Of a stretch of 12,854 bases of DNA, positions 6,403 through 12,854 are shown in pieces (the first letter of the stretch is position 1; each line of letters opens with the position of its first letter). The stretch comes from Terrisporobacter sp. (GTDB taxonomy: Bacteria; Bacillota_A; Clostridia; Peptostreptococcales; Peptostreptococcaceae). The stretch lies in assembly GCA_029851945.1 (NCBI GenBank), contig JARKUZ010000013.1, positions 1 to 12,854 on the forward strand. The letters are read 5' to 3'. Made by a program: the position numbers and the translations under genes. The notes beneath the pieces are model-generated. The model saw nothing but the letters and a program-made list of their open reading frames with translations, did not search any database and had not been told where the DNA came from.

Positions 6403-7290
6403 ATGGTAAAAAGAATAATAACTGTAATATTAATTATGGGGACATCACTTTTGGGGTTTGGATGTGATGAAAAGATTACAAAAAGTAACAATTCGTCTAA
6501 TAATATTGAAAATAATCAATCTAAAGAAACCGAACAAGATAAAAATACAAGTAAACAAATTGAAAGTGAAAATTCTGACAAGGATAGTAAAGAAAATCTG
6601 AATAAACAAAAGAAGGATATATTTAGTGGAATTTGGGTTAGTAAGAATAAGAATGAGAATATATACCTAAAAATAAGGGAAAATGAAATGGAATTTCAGA
6701 CCAATATAGATAGATATTTTTATGCATATGGAGTTAAAGAAATAAATGAAGACTATGAGACTAACTCTATAGAATTAATTGCATAAGATGTGGGGGATTC
6801 GGAAGGATTCTCATATAACTTAAAATTAATAGATAAAGAAACATTAAATTTTGAAGGTAAAACATATAAAAAACTAGTAAATGTAAATGAAGCTGTACAA
6901 GACTTGCAGTATGTATTTGAAATTGATACAGAAACGGCATCTACATCAAATGGATTAAATGAATTTTTAGAAATTAGTGAGGCTGATGTGTTTGAATGTT
7001 TTAATATGCATAGAATGGAAAATATAAGTCAAGATGAAATAAATCAAGTAAGAAGTCTTATGAGCCAAGAACAAGCAGAAAAAATAGCTATGGATTATCT
7101 CGAAATTGATGGAGAATATTATGTTAGTTCATCAGAAATTAAATTTGGTAACAAAATAGGGTATACAGTTATCATAGGTTTTAGTGAAGATGGTCTGGGT
7201 CCACAAGAAGAAATTTTTGTTGAAGCATCAACGAAAGAAATAGGTGTATTCATTAGAGGGTTGGGATATGCTCAGATGATAAATGGATAA
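6403..7290 (+). pseudogene. Secreted lipoprotein interrupted by an in-frame TAA stop
   Basis: One reading frame of 296 codons is broken by a single TAA at 6784-6786. The first half (127 residues) has a lipoprotein signal: basic VKR, a hydrophobic stretch and GFGC with Cys21. A Ser/Asn/Lys/Glu-rich spacer follows (about 22-70), then a beta-rich part beginning FSGIWVSKNKNENIYLKI. After the stop the frame goes on as DVGDSEGFSYNLKLID, the expected strands of the same small domain (up to KTYKKLVNV). Then comes a C-terminal region with QEQAEKIAMDYL and a PepSY-like GYTVIIGF pattern. The GTG at 6790 has no ribosome site and would begin mid-domain. The start has GGGGG at 6392-6396. One base change of CAA, AAA or GAA would produce the stop. 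Read-through or sequencing error remain possible. Function unknown. Confidence 0.75.
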
Positions 7291-7320
7291 GTTAGAATAA
7301 AAGCTATAAATATTATTAAA

Positions 7321-7372
7321 ATGTATCCTATAGAGTGGATTCTTAAAAAGTCTACCTATAGGGTATTTTATA
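7321..7372 (+). terminator. Hairpin terminator after the lipoprotein gene
   Basis: TATCCTATAG (7324-7333) pairs with CTATAGGGTA (7356-7365), one pair being G-U. An inner stem GTGGA/TCTAC continues it past a one-base bulge, and it runs into TTTTATATATT. The T-tract is imperfect, so termination may be moderate. Confidence 0.65.
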
Positions 7373-7419
7373 TATTAAGGATTAGATGGCTTAAATTTAT
7401 TATTTTTATTTACCACCTA

Positions 7420-7447
7420 TTGGATTTTTGATATATTATATTATGAT
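7420..7447 (+). promoter_or_regulatory. Candidate promoter of the FtsZ-like gene
   Basis: TTGGAT (7420-7425) and TATGAT (7442-7447) are 16 bases apart and 56 bases before the start. The -10 is good and the -35 weak. Confidence 0.3.
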
Positions 7448-7460
7448 AAATGATATGAAT

Positions 7461-7474
7461 AAAAACTAGTAAAA
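7461..7474 (+). repeat. AAAAACTAGTAAAA element upstream of the FtsZ-like gene
   Basis: This 14-base string, with the palindrome ACTAGT at 7465-7470, sits 28 bases before the start. The same string recurs upstream of galK (9095-9119). It may be a regulator site; it may also be chance in A-rich DNA. Confidence 0.3.
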
Positions 7475-7502
7475 TAATTTAAGACATGGAAGGATTAGAG
7501 GA

Positions 7503-8459
7503 ATGAACGATAATAGAATTGACATAGAACTTGATAACGATGATGTTGTAATAAAAGTAGTTGGTATTGGAGGCGGAGGAAACAATGCTGTCAATAGAAT
7601 GATTAGTGAAGGAGTAAAAGGAATAGAATTTATTTCTGTAAATACAGATAGTCAAGCGCTACTTTCTTCAATGGCACAAAAACAAATCCAAATAGGAGAA
7701 AAATTAACTAGAGGACTAGGTGCTGGAGCTAAACCAGAAGTAGGTAAAGATGCGGCTAAAGAAAGTAGAGCACAAATAATAAATGAGCTTGAAGGTACAG
7801 ATATAGTATTTGTAACTGCTGGTATGGGTGGTGGTACTGGAACAGGTGCTGCTCCAATAATTGCCAAAATAGCAAGAGATATGGGGATACTTACAATAGG
7901 TGTTGTAACGAAACCTTTTGGATTTGAAGGTAGAATAAGAATGAAAAATGCTGAAGAAGGGATTAAAAATCTTCATGAAAGTGTAGATACATTAATTACA
8001 GTGCCAAATGATAGGCTGTTACAAATAGTTGATCAAAATACATCTATGCTAGATGCCTTCTCTATGGCAGATAATGTATTAAAGCAAGGTATACAATCAA
8101 TATCTGACTTAATAAAAATGCCAGGGCTTATAAACTTAGACTTTGCAGATGTTAGTTCTATAATGAAGGATAAAGGATTAGCTTATATTGGAATAGGTAA
8201 AGCTAAGGGAGATAATAGAGCTATTGATGCAGCTAAAGAAGCTATAGAGTCACCACTTCTTGAGACTGCTATAGGAGGAGCTAAAGGTATATTACTTAAT
8301 ATTGCCAGTGGAGGAGATTTAACATTATTTGAAGTTAATGATGCATCAAACTTAGTAACAGAATTATGTGATCCAGAGGCTAATATTATATTTGGTACTT
8401 CTGTAAGGGAAGATTTAGGTGAAGAGATAATGTTAACTGTAATAGCTACAGATTTTTAG
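7503..8459 (+). CDS. FtsZ-family GTPase lacking the C-terminal linker and tail
   Basis: A 318-residue FtsZ homologue; FtsZ polymerises on GTP into the division ring. The core is complete. The nucleotide loop [13 protein letters not shown] is at 21-33, [13 protein letters not shown] with the tubulin signature GGGTGTG (109-115) follows, then [10 protein letters not shown], and the T7 catalytic loop NLDFAD (211-216) keeps both aspartates. The protein ends at TVIATDF, which is where the globular domain of ordinary FtsZ ends. Normal FtsZ (about 350-390 residues) continues with a flexible linker and a short peptide that binds FtsA, SepF and ZapA-type partners. No such coding sequence follows the stop. 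The neighbours are a lipoprotein gene and a deformylase homologue, not ftsQ/ftsA or spoIIGA, so it is probably a paralogue rather than the main ftsZ. GGAAGG at 7488-7493 supports the start. Confidence 0.92.
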   Translation: MNDNRIDIELDNDDVVIKVVGIGGGGNNAVNRMISEGVKGIEFISVNTDSQALLSSMAQKQIQIGEKLTRGLGAGAKPEVGKDAAKESRAQIINELEGTDIVFVTAGMGGGTGTGAAPIIAKIARDMGILTIGVVTKPFGFEGRIRMKNAEEGIKNLHESVDTLITVPNDRLLQIVDQNTSMLDAFSMADNVLKQGIQSISDLIKMPGLINLDFADVSSIMKDKGLAYIGIGKAKGDNRAIDAAKEAIESPLLETAIGGAKGILLNIASGGDLTLFEVNDASNLVTELCDPEANIIFGTSVREDLGEEIMLTVIATDF

Positions 8460-8553
8460 ATAAATACATATTATTAAGTCAATAAAATCTAAGAAAGTAA
8501 GTGTATAATAAGAAATAATATTTTCGTAAAATATATATTCAAAAGTTAAACTT

Positions 8554-8560
8554 AGAAAGG
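8554..8560 (+). promoter_or_regulatory. Ribosome binding site of the deformylase-like gene
   Basis: AGAAAGG lies 5 bases before ATG 8566 and 11 before ATG 8572. The first spacing is slightly short and the second long, so the start is uncertain by two residues. The 106 bases upstream (8460-8565) hold a TATAAT at 8504-8509 without a good -35 and no terminator, so co-transcription with the FtsZ-like gene is possible. Confidence 0.5.
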
Positions 8561-8565
8561 TTGGA

Positions 8566-8982
8566 ATGACTATGATAAAACCAATCGTTAAAGACGTATT
8601 ATTTTTAGGTGAAAAATCAGAGCCAGCGACTAAAGATGATATGGAAGTTGTTGAGGATTTGATTGATACATTGAGAGCAAATATTGATGGCTGTGTTGGT
8701 ATGGCAGCTAACATGATAGGTGTTAAGAAATGTATAATAGTATTTACCATAGGAGATGTTATAGTTCCAATGTTAAATCCTATTATAGTAAATAAAGAAA
8801 ATCCTTATGTGACAGAAGAAAGTTGCTTATCTCTAACAGGTTTTAGAGAAACAACAAGATATGAAACAATAGAAGTTGAATATTTTGATAAGAATTTTAA
8901 AAAACAAAAAGATGTGTTTACTGGATTTGTGGCACAGATTATACAGCATGAAGTTGATCATTGTAATGGTATAATAATATAG
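8566..8982 (+). CDS. Peptide deformylase-family protein with altered motif 1
   Basis: A 138-residue member of the deformylase family, enzymes that remove the formyl group from new proteins using a metal held by one Cys and two His. Motif 2 is ESCLS (85-89; Cys87), where classical enzymes have EGCLS. Motif 3 is QHEVDH (127-132; His128, catalytic Glu129, His132). Motif 1, normally GxGxAAxQ, reads CVGMAANM (43-50), so the first Gly is Cys and the catalytic Gln is Met50. It is also shorter than typical deformylases, ending just after NGIII. Similar short clostridial proteins are usually annotated as deformylase, but activity is uncertain because the Gln stabilises the transition state. The metal site itself looks intact. 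It may be an auxiliary deformylase or a protein with another role. Confidence 0.85.
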   Translation: MTMIKPIVKDVLFLGEKSEPATKDDMEVVEDLIDTLRANIDGCVGMAANMIGVKKCIIVFTIGDVIVPMLNPIIVNKENPYVTEESCLSLTGFRETTRYETIEVEYFDKNFKKQKDVFTGFVAQIIQHEVDHCNGIII

Positions 8983-9004
8983 AGATAGTAAACTTACAAT
9001 ATGA

Positions 9005-9040
9005 AAAAAAGGCACAGTCAAATATGATTGTGTCTTTTTT
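9005..9040 (+). terminator. Strong intrinsic terminator after the deformylase-like gene
   Basis: The arms 9005-9019 and 9026-9040 pair over 15 positions (with G-U pairs) around AAATAT and end in TTTTTT. A GC-containing core (GGCACAG/TTGTGTC) sits between an A-run and the T-tract. It separates this unit from the gal operon. Confidence 0.9.
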
Positions 9041-9094
9041 ATTAAAATATTATAAATTATAAAAGATAAAATAAAAAGTCTTTAATTATTAAGT

Positions 9095-9119
9095 AAAAAC
9101 TAGTAAAAAACTAGTAAAA
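9095..9119 (+). repeat. Tandem ACTAGT elements with 11-bp period upstream of galK
   Basis: AAAAACTAGTA is repeated directly, placing the palindrome ACTAGT at 9099-9104 and 9110-9115, 11 bases apart, about one helical turn. The pair lies about 30-50 bases upstream of the candidate -35. A third copy lies before the FtsZ-like gene. This arrangement suits a DNA-binding protein on one face of the helix, or a bent A-tract region; the role is inferred. Confidence 0.35.
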
Positions 9120-9143
9120 AATTATAAAAAATATTTTGTATTA

Positions 9144-9172
9144 TTGAAGGTGTATCTTGGTTATGATACTAT
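9144..9172 (+). promoter_or_regulatory. Candidate gal operon promoter with a dyad in the spacer
   Basis: TTGAAG (9144-9149) and TACTAT (9167-9172) are 17 bases apart. Between them, GTATC (9152-9156) and GATAC (9165-9169) form an inverted repeat with an 8-base centre, overlapping the -10. A repressor bound there would block the promoter, so it is a candidate galactose operator. Confidence 0.4.
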
Positions 9173-9209
9173 GAAAATATAGGAAATAAATATAACTGGG
9201 GGCGCAATT

Positions 9210-10376
9210 ATGATAAGTAAAAAAATAAGACAAAAATTTATTGAAAAGTTTGGTTATGATGAAAATATAAGAGTGTTTTTTTCACCGGGGAGAGTAAATT
9301 TAATTGGTGAGCATACTGATTATAATGGAGGCCATGTATTTCCGTGTGCTTTGAGTTTTGGAACTTATGGTGCAATAGCATTAAGAGATGATAACATGGT
9401 AAGAATGTATTCAGAAAACTTTGAAGATAAAGGAGTAATTAGCTTTAGCATAAATAATTTAAAAAATGAAGAAAAAGATGACTGGGCTAATTATCCAAAG
9501 GGAGTAATTCATGTTTTAAGACAACATGGATATGATGTTAAACAAGGATTTGATATGGTGGTATATGGTAACATACCAAATGGAGCAGGTTTATCCTCTT
9601 CAGCATCATTGGAATTATTGATGGCTGTCATGATGAATGAAATACACAAATTTAATATAGATAGAGTAGAGCTTGTGAAATACTGTCAAGAAGCAGAGAA
9701 TAAGTTTATAGGTGTAAATTGTGGTATAATGGATCAATTTGCCATAGGTATGGGATGTGATGGCAGTGCAATTTTATTAGACTGCAATACATTAGACTAT
9801 AAATACACGACAGTTGATTTGGAAGATGAAGTTGTGGTAATAGCCAATACTAACAAAAGAAGAGGGCTGGCAGATTCTAAATATAATGAAAGAAGAAGTG
9901 AATGTGAAGAAGCTTTAAAGGAACTTCAAAGTGAGTTGAATATAAAAACTTTAGGTGAACTTACAGAAGAAGAATTTGAAGCAAATAAGCATTTAATAAA
10001 AGATGAAATAAGAGTAAAAAGAGCAAGACACGCAGTTTATGAGAACCAAAGAACTTTAAAAGCTGTTAAAGCATTGGAAAATAATGATATAGCTACTTTT
10101 GGAAAGTTAATGAATAAATCTCATGAATCTTTAAGAGATGATTATGAAGTAACAGGAAAAGAACTAGATACATTGGTAGATTTAGCTCGTAAACATGAAG
10201 CAACAATAGGAAGTAGAATGACAGGTGCAGGATTTGGTGGATGCACAGTTTCAATAGTTAATAAGAATATGGTAGATGATTTCATAAAAACTGTGGGACA
10301 AAAATATAAAGAAATTATCGGATATGATGCTGATTTTTATGTTGCAACTATAGGTGCAGGAACTAGAGAGATATAA
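9210..10376 (+). CDS. galK: Galactokinase
   Basis: A 388-residue GHMP-family kinase that phosphorylates alpha-D-galactose at C1, the entry step of the Leloir pathway in the cytoplasm. The galactokinase signature PGRVNLIGEHTDYNGG is at 26-41. The ATP-binding GHMP motif is PNGAGLSSSAS (123-133). GIMDQF carries the catalytic Asp175. GSRMTGAGFGG (334-344) is the third GHMP motif. The length is typical. The ribosome site is G-rich (GGGGG, 9198-9202), 7 bases before the ATG. It is the first gene of galK-galE-galT, and its stop is 13 bases before the galE start. Confidence 0.97.
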   Translation: MISKKIRQKFIEKFGYDENIRVFFSPGRVNLIGEHTDYNGGHVFPCALSFGTYGAIALRDDNMVRMYSENFEDKGVISFSINNLKNEEKDDWANYPKGVIHVLRQHGYDVKQGFDMVVYGNIPNGAGLSSSASLELLMAVMMNEIHKFNIDRVELVKYCQEAENKFIGVNCGIMDQFAIGMGCDGSAILLDCNTLDYKYTTVDLEDEVVVIANTNKRRGLADSKYNERRSECEEALKELQSELNIKTLGELTEEEFEANKHLIKDEIRVKRARHAVYENQRTLKAVKALENNDIATFGKLMNKSHESLRDDYEVTGKELDTLVDLARKHEATIGSRMTGAGFGGCTVSIVNKNMVDDFIKTVGQKYKEIIGYDADFYVATIGAGTREI

Positions 10377-10381
10377 GGGGG
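10377..10381 (+). promoter_or_regulatory. Ribosome binding site that fixes the galE start
   Basis: GGGGG directly after the galK stop lies 8 bases before ATG 10390. The in-frame ATG at 10354, inside galK, would add 12 residues before the Rossmann fold that normally begins the protein, so 10390 is preferred. Confidence 0.8.
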
Positions 10382-10389
10382 CAAATAAT

Positions 10390-11376
10390 ATGATATTAGT
10401 TTGTGGAGGAGCAGGATATATAGGAAGTCATGCTGTTAGACAGCTTATTGATAAAGGTGAAGAAGTAATAATAGTAGATAATTTGGAAACTGGTCATAGA
10501 GATGCAGTTCATCATAAGGCAAAGTTTTATAAAGTTGATATAAGGAATGAAGAAGAGTTAGATAAAGTTTTTGTAGAAAATAAAATAGATGAAGTTATAC
10601 ATTTTGCAGCCAATTCTCTTGTGGGAGAAAGTATGACTAATCCTTTAAAATATTTTAACAATAACGTTCATGGTACAGAAATACTTTTAAAAACCATGAT
10701 AAAACACAATGTGAAAAAAATAGTATTCTCATCAACAGCAGCCACATATGGTGAACCTAAAAATATACCAATATTAGAAAGTGATGAAACTAACCCAACA
10801 AATGCCTATGGTGAAACTAAACTTTGTATGGAAAAAATGATGAAATGGGCAGATAAAGCACATGATGTAAAATATATATCACTTAGATATTTCAATGTGG
10901 CAGGAGCTCATATAAGTGGAGAAATAGGAGAAGACCATAACCCAGAAACTCATTTGATACCACTTATACTTCAAGTTCCTCTTGGAAAAAGAGAGTTTAT
11001 ATCAATATTTGGTGATGATTATGATACACATGATGGAACTTGTATAAGAGATTATATACATGTTACTGATTTGGCAGATGCTCATATATTAGCAGTACAA
11101 AAATTAAGAGAAGGCAGTGACAGTAATATATACAATCTAGGAAGTGGTAATGGATTTACAGTGAAAGAAATGATAGAAGCAGCTAGAAAAGTAACTGGTC
11201 ATGAAATACCAGCTAAAGTTTGTGAAAGAAGAGCGGGAGATCCAGCAAAACTTGTGGCATCATCAATTAAAGCTAGAGAAGAACTTGGTTGGCAGCCTAA
11301 ACTTGAAAATGTGGAAGCTATGATTTCATCAGCTTGGAATTGGCATAAAAATCATCCAAATGGATTTGAGAAATAA
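10390..11376 (+). CDS. galE: UDP-glucose 4-epimerase
   Basis: A 328-residue short-chain dehydrogenase-type epimerase that interconverts UDP-galactose and UDP-glucose, regenerating UDP-glucose for GalT. It opens with the NAD-binding GGAGYIGSH (6-14). Thr116 in FSSTAATYG takes the place of the catalytic Ser/Thr, and Tyr140/Lys144 form YxxxK (YGETK). RYFNVAGAH and DGTCIRDYIHVTDLA are standard GalE stretches in the substrate-binding half. The length is normal. Placed between galK and galT, it also supplies UDP-galactose for surface polysaccharides when galactose is absent. Confidence 0.97.
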   Translation: MILVCGGAGYIGSHAVRQLIDKGEEVIIVDNLETGHRDAVHHKAKFYKVDIRNEEELDKVFVENKIDEVIHFAANSLVGESMTNPLKYFNNNVHGTEILLKTMIKHNVKKIVFSSTAATYGEPKNIPILESDETNPTNAYGETKLCMEKMMKWADKAHDVKYISLRYFNVAGAHISGEIGEDHNPETHLIPLILQVPLGKREFISIFGDDYDTHDGTCIRDYIHVTDLADAHILAVQKLREGSDSNIYNLGSGNGFTVKEMIEAARKVTGHEIPAKVCERRAGDPAKLVASSIKAREELGWQPKLENVEAMISSAWNWHKNHPNGFEK

Positions 11377-11391
11377 TAAGGGGATATTATC

Positions 11392-12854
11392 ATGAGTATA
11401 TATGTAGAATTTGAAAGGTTAATAAATTTTGGATTAAAGCATAACTTATTTGAAAAAGATGATGTAATTTATATGAGAAATTCTCTTATAGAAGTATTTA
11501 AATTAGATGAATATATAATAGAAGAAATAGATGAAGAAGAAAACTTGGAAAATGTAACTCCTATAATGGAAAAATTATTGGATTATGCCTATGAAATGAA
11601 AGTATTAGAATCCAATACACCTGTTTATAGAGATTTATTAGATACAAAAATAATGGGAATTTTAACTCCAAGACCTTCACAAGTTATAAAAGAATTCAAT
11701 ATGCTTTACAACATAAACAAAAAAGATGCTACTGACTATTTATACGATTTAAGTAAATCATGCGATTATATTAGAACCTCTAGAATAGCTCAAAATATGA
11801 CTTGGAAAACTAATACAAAATATGGAGATATAGATATAACTATAAACTTATCCAAACCAGAAAAAGATCCAAAAGCCATAGCAGCTGCTAGAAATGTGAA
11901 AAGTTCATCTTATCCAAGTTGTTTATTGTGCAAAGAAAATGTTGGATACGCAGGACGATTAAATCATCCTGCTAGACAAAATTTAAGAGTAATTCCATTT
12001 GAGCTTAAAAATGAAGAGTGGAATTTACAATACTCTCCTTATTCTTATTACAATGAACACTGTATAGTTTTTTCTAGTAAACATGAGCCTATGAAAATAA
12101 ATAAAACAACTTTTGATAGAAATTTAGAGTTTGTGGAAAAATTCCCTCATTACTTTATTGGTTCAAATGCAGATTTACCAATAGTTGGAGGTTCCATACT
12201 TACTCATGATCACTACCAAGGTGGTAGATATGAATTTGCCATGGCCAAAGCAAAGGATGTATATGAAATTAAAATTGAAGGATATGAAGATATAAAAATA
12301 TCAATAGTTAAATGGCCTCTTTCTGTTGTAAGACTAAGTGGTAAAAATAGAGAAAAAATAAGTATATTGGGTGAAAAAATATTAAAACACTGGATAAATT
12401 ACTCTGATGAAAATGTGGGAATATTATCTCATAGTGGAGATACTCCTCACAATACGATAACACCAATAGCTAGAAAAAAAGAAGAGAATTTTGAACTTGA
12501 TTTAGTTCTTAGAAATAACAGATGTGATGATATTAATCCAGATGGAATATTCCATCCTCATAAAGAACTTCACCATATTAAAAAAGAAAATATAGGTTTA
12601 ATAGAAGTTTTAGGTTTGGCAGTTCTTCCAGCTAGATTAAAAGAGGAGTTATCTAATATAAAAGAATGTTTATTGAATGAAGACAAAAATTATGAAATGA
12701 GTGAAAAAGAAAATTTAATACCTCATTTACCTTGGTTTAATGAAATAAAATCTAAATATAATGAATTTACTAAAGAAAATATAGATAAAATTATAGAAGA
12801 TGAAGTAGGTTTTGTATTTGAGAAGGTTTTAGAAGATTGTGGAGTTTTCAAATG
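11392..12854 (+). CDS. galT: Galactose-1-phosphate uridylyltransferase, large Firmicutes type (3' truncated by window)
   Basis: From ATG 11392, with AAGGGGA at 11378-11384, the frame is open for 487 codons to the right edge and no stop is reached. The protein belongs to the roughly 500-residue GalT class of Firmicutes (often GalT2), which transfers UMP from UDP-glucose to galactose-1-phosphate. Visible features are CLLC (177-180), the RLNHPARQNLRVIPF stretch (189-203), YYNEHCIVF (219-227) and GGSILTHDHYQGG (266-278), whose histidines correspond to the active-site region. HTPxTPIAR-like HNTITPIARKK is also present. With usual lengths near 495-500 residues, only a few codons should be missing. 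It completes the Leloir operon 15 bases after galE. Confidence 0.95.
   Translation, partial: MSIYVEFERLINFGLKHNLFEKDDVIYMRNSLIEVFKLDEYIIEEIDEEENLENVTPIMEKLLDYAYEMKVLESNTPVYRDLLDTKIMGILTPRPSQVIKEFNMLYNINKKDATDYLYDLSKSCDYIRTSRIAQNMTWKTNTKYGDIDITINLSKPEKDPKAIAAARNVKSSSYPSCLLCKENVGYAGRLNHPARQNLRVIPFELKNEEWNLQYSPYSYYNEHCIVFSSKHEPMKINKTTFDRNLEFVEKFPHYFIGSNADLPIVGGSILTHDHYQGGRYEFAMAKAKDVYEIKIEGYEDIKISIVKWPLSVVRLSGKNREKISILGEKILKHWINYSDENVGILSHSGDTPHNTITPIARKKEENFELDLVLRNNRCDDINPDGIFHPHKELHHIKKENIGLIEVLGLAVLPARLKEELSNIKECLLNEDKNYEMSEKENLIPHLPWFNEIKSKYNEFTKENIDKIIEDEVGFVFEKVLEDCGVFK

Noticed and set aside
6790..7290. Separate gene starting at GTG 6790
   Set aside because: It is in frame with the preceding lipoprotein, has no ribosome site and would start in the middle of a beta domain, so it is merged into one interrupted gene.
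8433..8750. 105-codon open frame on the - strand across the FtsZ-like/deformylase gap
   Set aside because: Mostly antisense to the deformylase-like gene, with no family resemblance or ribosome site.
9001..9027. Tiny ORF ATGAAAAAAAGG... before galK
   Set aside because: It lies inside the terminator hairpin, has no ribosome site and stops after a few codons.
9095..9119. CRISPR-like repeat
   Set aside because: Only two short A-rich units with no unique spacers; treated as a possible regulator site instead.
10354..10389. Upstream ATG start extending galE by 12 residues into galK
   Set aside because: No ribosome site serves it, and the Rossmann fold normally begins at the very N-terminus; GGGGG at 10377-10381 points to ATG 10390.

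Overview
The window is very AT-rich, with A/T-ending codons (AGA, ATA, TTA), strong GGAGG-type ribosome sites and simple hairpin-plus-T terminators. This points to a low-GC Gram-positive anaerobe of the Clostridia, perhaps near the Clostridioides/Peptostreptococcaceae group; the genus is an inference. Every supported gene is on the + strand.

Region 1 (1-1256): the 3' end of a BceS-type sensor histidine kinase, cut by the window edge, then a small DUF2628-like membrane protein closed by a strong hairpin terminator. Just beyond, on the - strand, lies a 28-codon open stretch that may be the tail of a lost convergent gene.

Region 2 (about 1390-6318): a tightly packed seven-gene operon for molybdenum (or tungsten) uptake and pyranopterin cofactor synthesis: mogA/moaB, modA, modB, a MoeA-like protein, moaC, moaA and a MOSC-domain protein. 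Several genes overlap or are a few bases apart. MoaA and MoaC make cyclic pyranopterin monophosphate, MogA and a MoeA activity adenylylate molybdopterin and insert the metal, ModAB import oxyanion, and the MOSC protein may act in sulfur transfer. The set lacks a ModC ATPase and both MPT synthase subunits (MoaD/MoaE). The MoeA-like protein is short and ends in a four-cysteine tail.

Region 3 (6319-7372): a lipoprotein gene interrupted by an in-frame TAA, read here as a pseudogene or recently inactivated gene, followed by a hairpin terminator.

Region 4 (7373-9040): an FtsZ homologue with an intact GTPase core that stops right after that core, with no linker or C-terminal partner-binding peptide, followed by a peptide deformylase-family protein with an altered motif 1 (Gln to Met). 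It ends in a strong terminator.

Region 5 (9041-12854): the Leloir galactose operon galK-galE-galT. galT is of the large Firmicutes type and runs off the right edge. The galK upstream region carries a tandem ACTAGT repeat with 11-bp period and a dyad lying between the -35 and -10 candidates, both plausible control sites. One copy of the same ACTAGT element lies upstream of the FtsZ homologue.

I see no mobile element, CRISPR array, rRNA or tRNA. The most unusual items are the tailless FtsZ, the interrupted lipoprotein, the cysteine-tailed MoeA-like protein and the ModC-less transporter.
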